A stretch of DNA of 64,000 bases from Thermoactinomyces mirandus (GCF_013868055.1 NZ_JACEOL010000018.1:62001-126000); one strand, 5' to 3'. Positions 17,110 through 26,138 are shown, counted from the first letter of the stretch. Notes: a model not told the origin generated them from the letters alone. A program made the numbers and translations.

Positions 17110-17862
17110 GTGACAAATATGGCTTTAGGTAAAATGACCAAGCACAATCAAATGTTGAAGCATCCTGTATTGCGAAAATATATTCCTGAGACTCACTGGC
17201 ATACCCGTAAAGGACTCTTTCAAATGCTTAAATCTTATTCATGCGTTTTCATCAAACCGAATCATGGAACCGGCGGAACCGGGATCATCCGGATCAAAAG
17301 AACCTCCAACGGATATCAGGTCCGTTACGGTAAAAGACGCACGGTTGTTCGTAATCACTCCTTTTTGCACAGAGTCGTTCAGTCCTGCCAAAAGCTTTCC
17401 CAACGTTATCTTGTGCAACAGGGGCTTCATTTGGCCAAATATAACGGGCGCATTTTTGACATCCGTTCATATATGCAGAAACCGCATTCAAAATGGGTTG
17501 TCTCCGGCATGGTAGCCCGTGTGGCTGCTCCAAATCACTATTTAACGAATTACCACAAAGGCGGACATGGAGAACCGTTAGACAAAGTGCTCGCACACCT
17601 CTTTAAGAGTAACCGAAGAAAAGTAAATAATCGCCTCAATCTAATAAAAAAATTATCACATATGATAGCAAAAACACTTAATAAACGATATTCCCATATT
17701 TGTGAACTTGGAATTGATTTTGTCATAGAGAAAAACGGGCGTTTATGGATTCTCGAAGCCAATACCAGACCTGGATATCAGTTGTTCTCCCACCTTCCCG
17801 ATCAGACAATGTTTCGCAAAATCAGGAAAAACAAGTGTCTGATTCGAACACGGCATACCTGA
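17110..17862 (+). CDS. YheC/YheD-like ATP-grasp protein (first copy)
   Basis: A 250-residue ATP-grasp protein resembling the spore-coat-associated YheC/YheD family, but with only the ATP-grasp part; the family is usually longer. Motifs: HWHTRKGLF, the nucleotide loop FIKPNHGTGGTGIIRI, FDIRSYMQK, and the metal-binding end GIDFVIEKNGRLWILEANTRPG. ATP-grasp enzymes activate a carboxylate and join it to an amine or other nucleophile. It lies 78 bp before the PEP mutase gene and seems to open the aminoethylphosphonate operon. The GTG start follows AAAGGAAAG; an ATG three codons later is possible. The substrate is unknown. Confidence 0.85.
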   Translation: MTNMALGKMTKHNQMLKHPVLRKYIPETHWHTRKGLFQMLKSYSCVFIKPNHGTGGTGIIRIKRTSNGYQVRYGKRRTVVRNHSFLHRVVQSCQKLSQRYLVQQGLHLAKYNGRIFDIRSYMQKPHSKWVVSGMVARVAAPNHYLTNYHKGGHGEPLDKVLAHLFKSNRRKVNNRLNLIKKLSHMIAKTLNKRYSHICELGIDFVIEKNGRLWILEANTRPGYQLFSHLPDQTMFRKIRKNKCLIRTRHT

Positions 17863-17940
17863 GCCTGATCTGGAAAAAGGTCAGAAATCAGTTGTCCAAT
17901 ATTAATTATTCTAACGACCCGGGACGGAAAGGAGGATTTC

Positions 17941-18840
17941 ATGAAGAAAACCAGTCAATTAAAACAATTGATTCACTCACGAAATCTGGAGTTTTTAATG
18001 GAAGCCCATAACGGATTGTCAGCAAAAATTGTTGAAGAAGCTGGATTTAAAGGAATTTGGGCCAGCGGGTTATCCATATCGGCGGCTATGGGTGTAAGGG
18101 ATAACAATGAAGCTTCCTGGACACAGGTTCTGGAGGTTTTGGAATTCATGAGTGACGCTGCATCAATTCCAATTTTGCTTGACGGGGATACAGGATTTGG
18201 AAACTTCAACAACTCCCGGCGCTTGGTAAAAAAACTGGAACAGCGCCAAATTGCCGGGGTGTGTATCGAAGATAAATTATTCCCAAAGACCAACTCCTTC
18301 CTGAATTCCAAAATCCAACCACTGGCTGATATCAATGAATTTTGCGGAAAAATCAAAGCGATGAAAGATACACAGACGGATGAAGACTTTATCGTTGTCG
18401 CCAGAGTAGAAGCATTTATTGCGGGATTGGGTCTTAAAGAAGCTCTGCGGCGGGCAGATGCTTATCGACAGGCGGGGGCTGACGCCATTCTCATTCACAG
18501 CAAACGTACAGATATTGCAGAAATTGAATCGTTTGTCAAAGAATGGGAACAAAGATTGCCCGTCGTGATTGTGCCTACCAAATATTATTCCACTCCGACA
18601 AGCCGGTTTCAAAAGCTGGGGATTAATCTCGTTATTTGGGCAAACCACAATTTGAGAGCATCCATTGACGCCATGAAAAAGATATCCGAACAGATTTTCC
18701 GGGAGAAAAGCCTTGTCCGGGCAGAGAAAAAAGTCGCGACTCTGGAAGAGGTATTCCGCCTTCAAAGAGTCGATGAATTGCTTGAAGCTGAACGAAAGTA
18801 TCTTCCTTCGACCGGAACAAATTCGGATGATTACCCATGA
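17941..18840 (+). CDS. pepM: phosphoenolpyruvate mutase
   Basis: This enzyme rearranges phosphoenolpyruvate to phosphonopyruvate, the C-P bond-forming entry step of nearly all phosphonate biosynthesis. The hallmark [10 protein letters not shown] separates it from isocitrate lyase and methylisocitrate lyase relatives. The metal-site DGDTGFGN and the [14 protein letters not shown] segment are also present. It is 299 residues with a strong AAAGGAGG site before the ATG. Its stop overlaps the decarboxylase start (ATGA), consistent with the need to pull an unfavourable equilibrium forward. Confidence 0.96.
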   Translation: MKKTSQLKQLIHSRNLEFLMEAHNGLSAKIVEEAGFKGIWASGLSISAAMGVRDNNEASWTQVLEVLEFMSDAASIPILLDGDTGFGNFNNSRRLVKKLEQRQIAGVCIEDKLFPKTNSFLNSKIQPLADINEFCGKIKAMKDTQTDEDFIVVARVEAFIAGLGLKEALRRADAYRQAGADAILIHSKRTDIAEIESFVKEWEQRLPVVIVPTKYYSTPTSRFQKLGINLVIWANHNLRASIDAMKKISEQIFREKSLVRAEKKVATLEEVFRLQRVDELLEAERKYLPSTGTNSDDYP

Positions 18841-19997
18841 TCAATACCAGAATATTTGGAAAGGAATTGGAAAAATTAGGGTTTCGGTTTTACAGCGGAG
18901 TTCCATGCTCCTTTTTAAAAGGTTTAATCAATTATGCAATCAACGAATGCAATTACGTGGCAGCAGTGAATGAAGGGGATGCGATCGCTATTGCATCCGG
19001 TGCCTGTTTAGGAGGGGAAAAATCGGTCGTCCTCATGCAGAATTCGGGTCTAGCCAACGCCGTTTCGCCACTCACATCTCTTAACGCTCCGTTTCGAATT
19101 CCACTGCTTGGCTTTGTCAGTCTCCGGGGAGAACCGGGTCTTTCCGATGAACCTCAACATGAACTGATGGGCTTGATCACAATCAGACTGCTGGATTTGA
19201 TGCAAATTCCCTGGGATTATTTATCCGATGATATGGAGGAAAACAAGCGAAAACTGATTCGGGCCAATCATCATATTGAACACAACCGTCCCTTTTTTTT
19301 CGTCGTCAAAAAAGGAACTTTCGATCAGGTTTTTTTATACAAACGACAATCCCGCATTCATCCCAATCAGGTCAAAGTACAGGGCAGCATGGAAGACCAG
19401 TTTCCCTCACGGCTTGAGGCTTTGGCAGTCATCAATTCTTTGAAAGACAGCCAAACGGTTCAACTTGCCACAACCGGAAAAACGGGACGAGAATTATATG
19501 AAATTGAAGACGCCGAAAACAATTTATATATGGTTGGTTCTATGGGCTGTATCAGCTCTTTGGGGCTTGGTTTGTCACTCGCTCAAAAGAACAAGGATAT
19601 TGTCGTGATTGACGGGGACGGTTCCTTGCTTATGCGTATGGGAAACCTGGCAACAATCGGATATTATCATCCGCCCAATATGATCCATATTTTGCTGGAC
19701 AACAATTGCTATGATTCAACGGGGGGACAGAACACCGTATCCCATAACACCAACTTTGTGGATATTGCCGCTTCCTGTGGTTACACACGATCTGTTTATA
19801 TCCACCATTTAAAAGAATTGGAGATTTTCCTCAAAGATTGGAAGAAAAGAAAAGGGCTGACTTTTTTGTATATGAAAATATCCAGAAACTCCAAGGGGAA
19901 TCCCGGCCGTCCAAACATCAAACCCCACGAAGTGAAAAAACGACTACAACGTTTTTTAAAGAAAACAAGGAAGGGAGAACTTGATGAAGGACATTAA
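18837..19997 (+). CDS. ppd: phosphonopyruvate decarboxylase
   Basis: This thiamine-diphosphate enzyme decarboxylates phosphonopyruvate to phosphonoacetaldehyde and so makes the mutase step irreversible. The 386-residue single-chain layout is typical. The N-terminal pyrimidine-domain Glu is in [11 protein letters not shown]. The C-terminal pyrophosphate domain shows [10 protein letters not shown] followed by [15 protein letters not shown]. It overlaps the mutase by 4 nt and the transaminase by 14 nt. Confidence 0.96.
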   Translation: MINTRIFGKELEKLGFRFYSGVPCSFLKGLINYAINECNYVAAVNEGDAIAIASGACLGGEKSVVLMQNSGLANAVSPLTSLNAPFRIPLLGFVSLRGEPGLSDEPQHELMGLITIRLLDLMQIPWDYLSDDMEENKRKLIRANHHIEHNRPFFFVVKKGTFDQVFLYKRQSRIHPNQVKVQGSMEDQFPSRLEALAVINSLKDSQTVQLATTGKTGRELYEIEDAENNLYMVGSMGCISSLGLGLSLAQKNKDIVVIDGDGSLLMRMGNLATIGYYHPPNMIHILLDNNCYDSTGGQNTVSHNTNFVDIAASCGYTRSVYIHHLKELEIFLKDWKKRKGLTFLYMKISRNSKGNPGRPNIKPHEVKKRLQRFLKKTRKGELDEGH

Positions 19998-21111
19998 AAG
20001 GATGATTTTGCTCAATCCAGGCCCGGCGACTACGACAAACAGCGTGAAACTGGCACAGGTTGTACCCGATATTTGTCCCCGGGAACCGGAATTCGGCCAA
20101 TTGATGGAAAATATCTCCACGGAACTGACGCGCTTTGTTGCCAATCCCGGGCATTACACAACGGTTTTGTTCGGTGGATCTGGCACCGCGGCTGTAGAAT
20201 CCATGATCAGCTCCATTGCGGATCATAATAAGATGGTGATTATCAATAACGGAGCATATGGCAAACGGATGTGCGAGATTGCAAAAACCTACGGGTTGAA
20301 TTATTCCGAATTTACCAGTTCCCCCTGTGACGCCATTGATTTGGATGCTTTGGAAAGATTTATCAAAGCTTCGGGCCAAACCTTCTCTCATCTTGCTGTT
20401 GTACATCATGAAACGACCACCGGACTGTTAAACGATATCCGGGCCATTGGAGAATTATGCAAACGATACCGGATTGATATGATTGTCGATGCCATGAGTT
20501 CATTTGCAGCCATTCCAATTGATATGGAGAAAATAAATATCAGTTTTCTGGCATCCAGTTCCAACAAAAATCTTCAGGGAATGGCCGGAGTTTCTTTTGT
20601 CATAGCGGAAAAAAACAAATTGGAACGTTTAAAACACAGGAAAGCAAGAAATTATTATCTCAATCTGTATGCCCAGTACCGTTTTTTTTCAATGAACAGG
20701 CAATTCCGGTTTACGCCACCCGTTCAAACCCTTTATGCTCTCAGTCAGGCAATTGAAGAGTTAAAACAGGAAGGAATCAACAACCGATACAAAAGGTATG
20801 CCAAATGCTGGAAAACGTTGGTTGCGGGAATTGCCCGACTCGGACTGACGTATGTCGTTCCCGAATCCTGTCATTCCAAACTTGTAACTGCCATTGTCGA
20901 ACCGGATCATGCCCAATACAATTTCCAGGAAATGCATGATTATTTTTATGCAAGAGGCATTACCATTTATCCGGGCAAGCTGGATCAGTTGAATACCTTC
21001 CGAATTGCAAATATCGGGGATATCACCTGTAAGGATATCGAAAGATTTCTGGAATTGCTGGGCAGCTATCTTCGAGGTATCGGTGAATCCCAAAGAAAGG
21101 TGGGAAGTTAA
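19984..21111 (+). CDS. phnW: 2-aminoethylphosphonate transaminase
   Basis: This class V PLP aminotransferase links phosphonoacetaldehyde and 2-aminoethylphosphonate. N-terminal LLNPGPATTT and VPDICPREPEF are typical of PhnW. The PLP lysine is in ASSSNKNLQGMAG. Next to the mutase and decarboxylase it should run in the biosynthetic direction, making 2-aminoethylphosphonate; no phosphonoacetaldehyde hydrolase (PhnX) is nearby. The ATG follows GGAAGGGAG. Its stop TAA shares a base with the next ATG. Confidence 0.95.
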   Translation: MKDIKRMILLNPGPATTTNSVKLAQVVPDICPREPEFGQLMENISTELTRFVANPGHYTTVLFGGSGTAAVESMISSIADHNKMVIINNGAYGKRMCEIAKTYGLNYSEFTSSPCDAIDLDALERFIKASGQTFSHLAVVHHETTTGLLNDIRAIGELCKRYRIDMIVDAMSSFAAIPIDMEKINISFLASSSNKNLQGMAGVSFVIAEKNKLERLKHRKARNYYLNLYAQYRFFSMNRQFRFTPPVQTLYALSQAIEELKQEGINNRYKRYAKCWKTLVAGIARLGLTYVVPESCHSKLVTAIVEPDHAQYNFQEMHDYFYARGITIYPGKLDQLNTFRIANIGDITCKDIERFLELLGSYLRGIGESQRKVGS

Positions 21112-21884
21112 TGAAAAATCAACATGCCACCCGAAACAAATGGCTGAAATACAAGTTTATGAAAACCAAACGGTTATTGCCTTACCTCCCGGAAACGAGA
21201 ATCATGACACGAGCATCTTTTTGGAATCTTCTCGGAAAATACCGGCATATCCTCATCAAACCAATAAGAGGCAGTCGTGGCAAAGGAATTATTCAAGTTT
21301 CGGCGATCGGAAACAATCAATATGGAATACATTTTGAAAACAGAAGAATTACCATCCGAGGAAAAGAAAATACTTATCGGTACCTAAAAAGAAAAATCAA
21401 ATCCAGCAAGTATCGGACCCAATCCGGGTATATCGTTCAACGCAGAATCCCTCGCCCAACTGTTAACGGTCGCCCTTTTGACATCCGTGCCATCGTACAA
21501 CGCCCGAAATCATTCAAATCATGGGTCGTTACCGGGAAAATTGCGAAAATTGCAGGCAAAGGTTACATCGTATCAAATATTTCCAGGAGTAATGGTACGG
21601 TTATGCCCCTGGAAATCGCCATCAAAAAGTCCTCTCTCAAAAAACCTTCCATAAAAATATTAATATCCAAAGTGAACAAAGTCGCAATACTTACCGCCAG
21701 AAGACTGGAATCCTTTTTCAAAGGTCATCGAATTTACGGATTGGACATCGTACTGGATCAAAACGGTCATGTATGGATCATTGAAGCAAATCTGTTCCCG
21801 ATTTTGTCCCATTTTCGCAAACTGAAAGACAAAACGATGTACCGCCGGATCATGGCCTACAAAGCAGGAAGAAAAATCAAATGA
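21111..21884 (+). CDS. YheC/YheD-like ATP-grasp protein (second copy)
   Basis: The second ATP-grasp protein, 257 residues, is homologous to the one at 17110-17862. It shows LIKPIRGSRGKGIIQV, RPFDIRAIVQRP and GLDIVLDQNGHVWIIEAN. The Lys/Arg-rich composition and lack of the YheC/D N-terminal domain are shared with the first copy. TAATG overlap with phnW shows translational coupling, so it belongs to the aminoethylphosphonate pathway. A ligase joining 2-aminoethylphosphonate to a carboxylate, or a spore-coat structural role, are both possible; neither can be decided here. Confidence 0.85.
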   Translation: MKNQHATRNKWLKYKFMKTKRLLPYLPETRIMTRASFWNLLGKYRHILIKPIRGSRGKGIIQVSAIGNNQYGIHFENRRITIRGKENTYRYLKRKIKSSKYRTQSGYIVQRRIPRPTVNGRPFDIRAIVQRPKSFKSWVVTGKIAKIAGKGYIVSNISRSNGTVMPLEIAIKKSSLKKPSIKILISKVNKVAILTARRLESFFKGHRIYGLDIVLDQNGHVWIIEANLFPILSHFRKLKDKTMYRRIMAYKAGRKIK

Positions 21885-22213
21885 AAATTGCCTTTAGCCT
21901 TGTACCCAAACCAGACTCTGTATCAATTCTTCCGGACATCCTGCATCCGACTCCTCCCTCTCCCCTTGACCCTGGTAATCATAAAAACCGGTTTCCCTTT
22001 CCAAAAGGTTATCCGATCTTCGAACATCGATGTCTTACCGATCCTGTTTTGTCCAATAAACAAAGCAAATTTTGCAACAACAAGACTTTTTGTCTGTTTA
22101 CTTCCCAACATGATAAAAAATGTTGATCAAAGTTCAACCAGAAAAATTGCATACAACCAAACAAAATTATATTATGTTTATGTATTAACTAGACAAACAA
22201 GGAGTTTGTTTAT
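21885..22213. other. intergenic gap after the phosphonate operon
   Basis: About 330 bp. An 81-codon frame starts with ATGA overlap at 21881 and two other frames cross the region, but none has family-like composition or clear conservation signs. I do not call a gene. No clear terminator hairpin with a T-run was found. Confidence 0.4.
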
Positions 22214-22978
22214 ATGAAGGATTTGGTAGAACTGTTTTGGACAGCTTCCGTGGAAGAGCTGAAGCGCGGATATGTCTGTAATGAAGAACAGGAAGAATAT
22301 GTTTGCCTGGTTTGCGGTGAGCGATTTCAGAAAGGGGTGATCTACGAAAGAGACCATACTTGCTATGAAGCCGAAAAATTTACCAGGCTCCATATCGTTG
22401 ACCAGCATTCTTCGATGTTCGAGTATTTACTAAACCTGGATAAAAAATGGACGGGTTTGACCGATTTGCAAAAGAAACTGTTGCGTTACTTTTATCAGGG
22501 GTACAGTGATAAAGAAATCGTGAAAGAGCTGGATGGCGGCAGCACCTCAACCATCAGGAATCACCGGTTCACCCTGAGGGAGAAAATGAAACAGGCCAAA
22601 ATCTTTCTGGCTCTGATGGAACTGTCGGAAGAAAAAAACAGTCTTCCGTCCAGATTTATCCACGTTCCGCGTTCCGCTACCCGGCTTGACCAGCGCTACG
22701 CGATCACCGAAAAAGAAAACAGGGAAATTCTGGCAGCCTATTTCAAAGAAGGGTTGAACGGCCCCCTGTCCGAATTTCCCAAAAAAGAGAAACGAAAAAT
22801 TGCTATTTTAAACCATCTGATCAGGAAATTTGAAACCAGCCGCAAATATACGGAAGCGGAAGTCAATAACATATTGAAAGAGATTTATCCCGACTATGTC
22901 ACTTTGCGGCGGTACCTGATTGAATATGGCTTTATGGACAGATATCCGGACGGAAGCAAATACTGGGTCAAAATTTGA
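22214..22978 (+). CDS. DUF2087-domain transcriptional regulator
   Basis: A 254-residue probable regulator. The N-terminus has a short CLVCGERF...HTCYE pattern that may bind zinc. A LuxR-like helix-turn-helix follows (LTDLQKKLLRYFYQGYSDKEI, then STSTIRNHRFTLREKMKQA; about residues 80-130). The C-terminal 90 residues match DUF2087 (ITEKENREILAAYF, LSEFPKKEKRKIAIL, YVTLRRYLIEYGFMDR). ACAAGGAG precedes the ATG. It is monocistronic by appearance and its target is unknown; divergence from neighbours gives no clue. Confidence 0.85.
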   Translation: MKDLVELFWTASVEELKRGYVCNEEQEEYVCLVCGERFQKGVIYERDHTCYEAEKFTRLHIVDQHSSMFEYLLNLDKKWTGLTDLQKKLLRYFYQGYSDKEIVKELDGGSTSTIRNHRFTLREKMKQAKIFLALMELSEEKNSLPSRFIHVPRSATRLDQRYAITEKENREILAAYFKEGLNGPLSEFPKKEKRKIAILNHLIRKFETSRKYTEAEVNNILKEIYPDYVTLRRYLIEYGFMDRYPDGSKYWVKI

Positions 22979-23493
22979 AGCGGCTGTTTATCAACGCTGT
23001 ACATGAGGATCACTGCATTTCGCTTACAGCACGATTGATTGGCTGGATAGAAAGGCATTACCCACTTTCTCAAGTGGTTCTGCCATCCTGTTCAGCCTTT
23101 TATTTCTGTGTTGAAAGCAATTTTGTTTTTGATGATGGTATTATTATAAGCCCGATTTTTCCAGATGGATCATTTCATAGAAATTAACGTGATCCAATGC
23201 ATTGGAACTGAAAAGCCGTTCTACTCGCCTTACTTTTTGATGCAATACCTTTACCTTTTCAACTTGGTTTTGTTCAATCCTTGTTTATTTGATTCAATAC
23301 CTGTCCACACTTTCCGATTTCGTACCGCCAATCTTTCGCCCTTTTCCCCATCCATTCCAAGGAACACCAAACAATATACCCAAATGTCTCGCCAATTGGA
23401 ACCTCCTGCGAGGCGATTCCCTGCCCGTCACAAATAAATAGACGGGCGGAAAACCGGCAATATAAGAAAGTTGTGCAATATCTTCCGTAAGAT
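22979..23493. other. intergenic gap with degenerate coding-like traces
   Basis: About 515 bp between the DUF2087 regulator and the minus-strand DUF3970-like gene. Minus-strand frames just downstream of the DUF3970-like gene (about 23280-23490) have a protein-like composition but are broken by stops. They could be the decayed remainder of an operon like that at 43.7-46.7 kb. No intact gene is supported. Confidence 0.35.
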
Positions 23494-23763
23494 TTATGTA
23501 AAAATATCGTATGAATGAAATTTCCAGTGGCTCTTTTCATGATCCCTTGACACCTCCAGATCCCAACAAGGGATTTTTACCGTATGGCCATTTTGTGTCT
23601 CAATGTGAATCCACCGGTGCTGAATCCTTTTCGCATCAAAGGATATCCGGATTCCCTCCTCCCGCTCCGTCTGCTCATACACCACATACAGGTATTTTTT
23701 TTGCAAGCCTTCCAAAAACGCCTCAACTTCCGGTTTTGTCCCTTCAACGCTTACTTTAATCAT
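23494..23763 (-). CDS. small DUF3970-like protein (first copy)
   Basis: 89 residues. The N-terminus (MIKVSVEGTKPEVEAFLEGL) resembles that of the protein at 46446-46757 (MLRLIVEGYADEVKAFLKEF), and both look like the small DUF3970-type proteins of Bacilli; this family link is from memory. Each lies divergent from an Xre-TPR regulator with 220-290 bp between, so they appear to be partners under its control. GGAGGAACC precedes the ATG. Function unknown. Confidence 0.7.
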   Translation of the reverse strand: MIKVSVEGTKPEVEAFLEGLQKKYLYVVYEQTEREEGIRISFDAKRIQHRWIHIETQNGHTVKIPCWDLEVSRDHEKSHWKFHSYDIFT

Positions 23764-23830
23764 GATGGTTCCTCCTTTTTCTGATATTCCACACTTTACA
23801 GATGCAATCCCAAAAAATGAAAACGAAAGG

Positions 23831-23860
23831 TTGATGTTTTGTTTGGAAATAGTATATAAT
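23831..23860 (+). promoter_or_regulatory. likely vegetative promoter of the first Xre-TPR regulator
   Basis: TTGATG and a perfect TATAAT are separated by 18 bp, about 185 bp before the regulator start. The long AT-rich leader suggests autoregulation, since the divergent DUF3970-like gene starts only 68 bp from the -35 box. Confidence 0.5.
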
Positions 23861-24044
23861 CAAGAGCAAATAGTTGCAAATTTAAAAATAATCTTTATAT
23901 TTTATGATTTATTTGTAATATTCCCAGTCAGGTACTAAATATCTATATAAATTTCCTCAATATTTGGTGTGTGGAACTAAATAATTGAAAAAATCCCCCC
24001 AAAAATCTGCAAATGACCTAGAAAAAATTTTTGAGGTGAACCTG

Positions 24045-25451
24045 ATGAGTGATGTCAGAGTTGATCGTGTCGCATTTGGCAAATTTATTCGTCAACAAAG
24101 AAAGGAAAGGAACCTTCGTCAAAAAGACCTGGTAGACGACTTTCTGACGCAGCCTGTATTGAGCACCATCGAAAACGGAAAAGGACAGGTCAGCGAAAAA
24201 AAATTAAGATACGTGCTCAAGAAGCTCGGAATAGAAAAAGATTTATCCCACTTTTATGCCAAGGATGAGGAAGAAGATAAAGAGGAAAAAAACGAAGAAT
24301 TGCAATTGAGGCTGATCGCGATCGAAAACATCATCGATCTTGTCAGTCCCGACCTCGGACTGGAGCAACTCCGGGAACTTGGAATCGCGGAGGACAATCC
24401 CCTCTCCGTATCGGTCCACTACCTGAAAGGCAAATGCTACATCGGGAAAAAGAAGTGGAAAAAAGCGCACAGGCATTTTTTTGACGTGATATACCTGATT
24501 GAGCAAAAATATCCAAACATGGCGGTGACCAACTTGAAATCGGCCAGTTACAGCGAACTGAGCTTTATTGAATATGCCCAGAATCATTATGCCCAAGCGC
24601 TGAGGTACGCCCAGCAGGCGCTGGAATGTTTTCTGGAAGACGGAAAAAGAAAATATTGCAAAGAGATCATCCTTGTAAGCAAAGCCATTTACCTGGAGAA
24701 ATTAAACCGCCTCGAGGATGCACAAAATACACTGAATCAATTGGAAAATGTCCATAACTGCAAGGCCCGGAGCCTGCACACAAGCTGTATCAGCAAAGAA
24801 GCCAGTCTCAATATGTACGATATCCGTTCCTCTATTCTGGCCAAAACGAAAATGCATTCCCAGGCCATCAAATATGCTCTAAAAGGAATCGAACTGGCCC
24901 GGATTGACAAGATGACGGACCGTCTGTTTGAACTTTGGGTCACATTGGGCAGCATCTATATGGAAAATGATCAGCTGAACCTCGCTTTTATCTGCTTGGA
25001 TACGGCACTCAAGCTGGAAAAGAAAGTGAGCAGCCAGGCGCTGTTAGCTTATGTATACATACAATTGGGAATTTTGCACGAAAAACGGAAGCAAACAGGC
25101 AAAGCACATCAATTGGCATTGGAAGCAATCAAATTATGCAGGAACTCCAACAATGCCTATCGCGAGTGTGAATCCCTGATCCTGCTGGGCAATTGTTATT
25201 TCCAACAGAACCAGAACGATCAAGCTTTCCAGACCATGAAGAGTGCTTTGGAAATCGCCAAAAAACATTCATTTACCGACTTGCGCAACAAACTTAATTT
25301 AATTATCGGGACCCGTCTGAACAAATTGGGGGACCCCCATGCACACACTTTTGTGCTCGACTTTCTTCACTCCTATGTGAAAACCATTGAAGGAGGTGAT
25401 GAAGAGATGCCGGTAAACATTCGTGCTGCCGGGGAACCCCCCAATACGTAA
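24045..25451 (+). CDS. Xre-family HTH/TPR regulator, peptide-receptor type (first copy)
   Basis: 468 residues: an N-terminal Xre helix-turn-helix (FGKFIRQQRKERNLRQKDLV, then PVLSTIENGKGQVSEKKL) followed by TPR repeats to the end. This is the architecture of RNPP regulators (PlcR, NprR, Rap-like) that bind short secreted peptides. The start with GAGGTGAAC was chosen over a TTG 20 codons earlier. The last 14 codons follow an internal AAGGAGGTGAT and an in-frame ATG. It is paralogous to 47019-48371 and, like it, diverges from a DUF3970-like gene. Targets are unknown. Confidence 0.85.
   Translation: MSDVRVDRVAFGKFIRQQRKERNLRQKDLVDDFLTQPVLSTIENGKGQVSEKKLRYVLKKLGIEKDLSHFYAKDEEEDKEEKNEELQLRLIAIENIIDLVSPDLGLEQLRELGIAEDNPLSVSVHYLKGKCYIGKKKWKKAHRHFFDVIYLIEQKYPNMAVTNLKSASYSELSFIEYAQNHYAQALRYAQQALECFLEDGKRKYCKEIILVSKAIYLEKLNRLEDAQNTLNQLENVHNCKARSLHTSCISKEASLNMYDIRSSILAKTKMHSQAIKYALKGIELARIDKMTDRLFELWVTLGSIYMENDQLNLAFICLDTALKLEKKVSSQALLAYVYIQLGILHEKRKQTGKAHQLALEAIKLCRNSNNAYRECESLILLGNCYFQQNQNDQAFQTMKSALEIAKKHSFTDLRNKLNLIIGTRLNKLGDPHAHTFVLDFLHSYVKTIEGGDEEMPVNIRAAGEPPNT
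25407..25451 (+). CDS. possible signal peptide encoded in the regulator 3' end
   Basis: A consensus AAGGAGGTGAT six bases before ATG sits inside the regulator frame and would start a separate 14-residue product, MPVNIRAAGEPPNT, ending at the same stop. Small peptides at the 3' end are common partners of RNPP regulators. There is no secretion signal, so export would need a non-classical route, or the sequence is simply the regulator tail. Confidence 0.4.
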   Translation: MPVNIRAAGEPPNT

Positions 25452-25466
25452 ACCGTTTGTGTTTTT

Positions 25467-25504
25467 AAATCATCCCCAGTCCCTGGACTGGGGATGATTT
25501 TTTA
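25467..25504 (+). terminator. intrinsic terminator
   Basis: A 15-bp perfect stem (AATCATCCCCAGTCC with its complement) and a tiny loop, then a T-run, 16 bp after the regulator/peptide stop. It isolates the regulator unit from downstream genes. Confidence 0.92.
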
Positions 25505-25595
25505 AATTAGATCAAAGAATTGTTTTTATTTCCTCTAATATAAGGAGGAAAGGAGTGATAACACGATCCCCCGCTTTTCATTGGAGGTCAATAAC

Positions 25596-25824
25596 ATGAG
25601 CAAACTAACCGATTACTGCCAGTTTGAACATACTTGGCCTATTTACGAAATAACGGGACTTGATAATCAAATAGAACGTATCCTGTCGGTTTTAGCGATT
25701 TCCGTTTGACCGGAAAGAAGTGGAGAAAAAATTTGAGGAAGCTTTGGAATCTGAAAATCCATTTACGGATTTTGTTATTCGCCATCCGGAGGATAAAAAT
25801 ATTTTTTTGTTGTACAGATTTTAG
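25596..25824 (+). pseudogene. frameshifted small hypothetical gene
   Basis: A TTGGAGG site precedes ATG and 37 good codons (MSKLTDYCQFEHTW...) that stop at 25709. A frame shifted by one base, reading from about 25697, continues with protein-like sequence (FPFDRKEVEKKFEEALESEN, then TDFVIRHPEDKN) to TAG at 25824. The two halves look like one gene of about 75 residues broken by a one-base insertion, or a sequencing error. Family unknown. Confidence 0.5.
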
Positions 25825-25835
25825 TGCTCCTGATT

Positions 25836-26063
25836 ATGAGTATGTCATTATACGGGGAAAAAAAGAAAATAAAAAAACAGATTCAGAAAGTGTTTGTCGA
25901 AGAACGGATGCGTACTTCTGCAAGAAAGTATCCCGAAGGATTTGATATCAACAAGTATTTTAAGGATAGGATTGAAACAAAACATACCAAGATTGATGCC
26001 ATTATAATGGACAAGAATCTCGACTTACAATGGTTTGGCATCAATGAGGATAATCAGGATTAA
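25836..26063 (+). CDS. small hypothetical protein
   Basis: About 75 residues, Lys/Glu-rich (GEKKKIKKQIQKVFVEERM, then FDINKYFKDRIETKHTK), ending 40 bp before a terminator. The start is uncertain because no clear ribosome binding site is present; a GTG overlapping the previous stop (TAGTG) is an alternative. It may be the downstream partner or extension of the broken gene before it. Function unknown. Confidence 0.5.
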   Translation: MSMSLYGEKKKIKKQIQKVFVEERMRTSARKYPEGFDINKYFKDRIETKHTKIDAIIMDKNLDLQWFGINEDNQD

Positions 26064-26102
26064 AGGAAATAATCCGGAGCAAATACAGTAAGATGATATT
26101 TT

Positions 26103-26138
26103 GGACAGAGGTGACGGAAAATCACCCCTGTCCTTTTT
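26103..26138 (+). terminator. intrinsic terminator
   Basis: GGACAGAGGTGA and TCACCCCTGTCC form a 12-bp stem with one mismatch around CGGAAAA, followed by TTTTTAT. It ends the transcript of the small genes before it. Confidence 0.85.

Noticed and set aside
21881..22126. 81-codon frame with ATGA overlap after the second ATP-grasp gene
   Set aside because: Pro/Phe/Cys-rich without helices or family pattern, and competing frames on both strands have similar length; not enough to call a gene.
23985..24044. Upstream TTG start for the first Xre-TPR regulator
   Set aside because: The ATG at 24045 has a clear GAGGTG site and gives the normal helix-turn-helix N-terminus.
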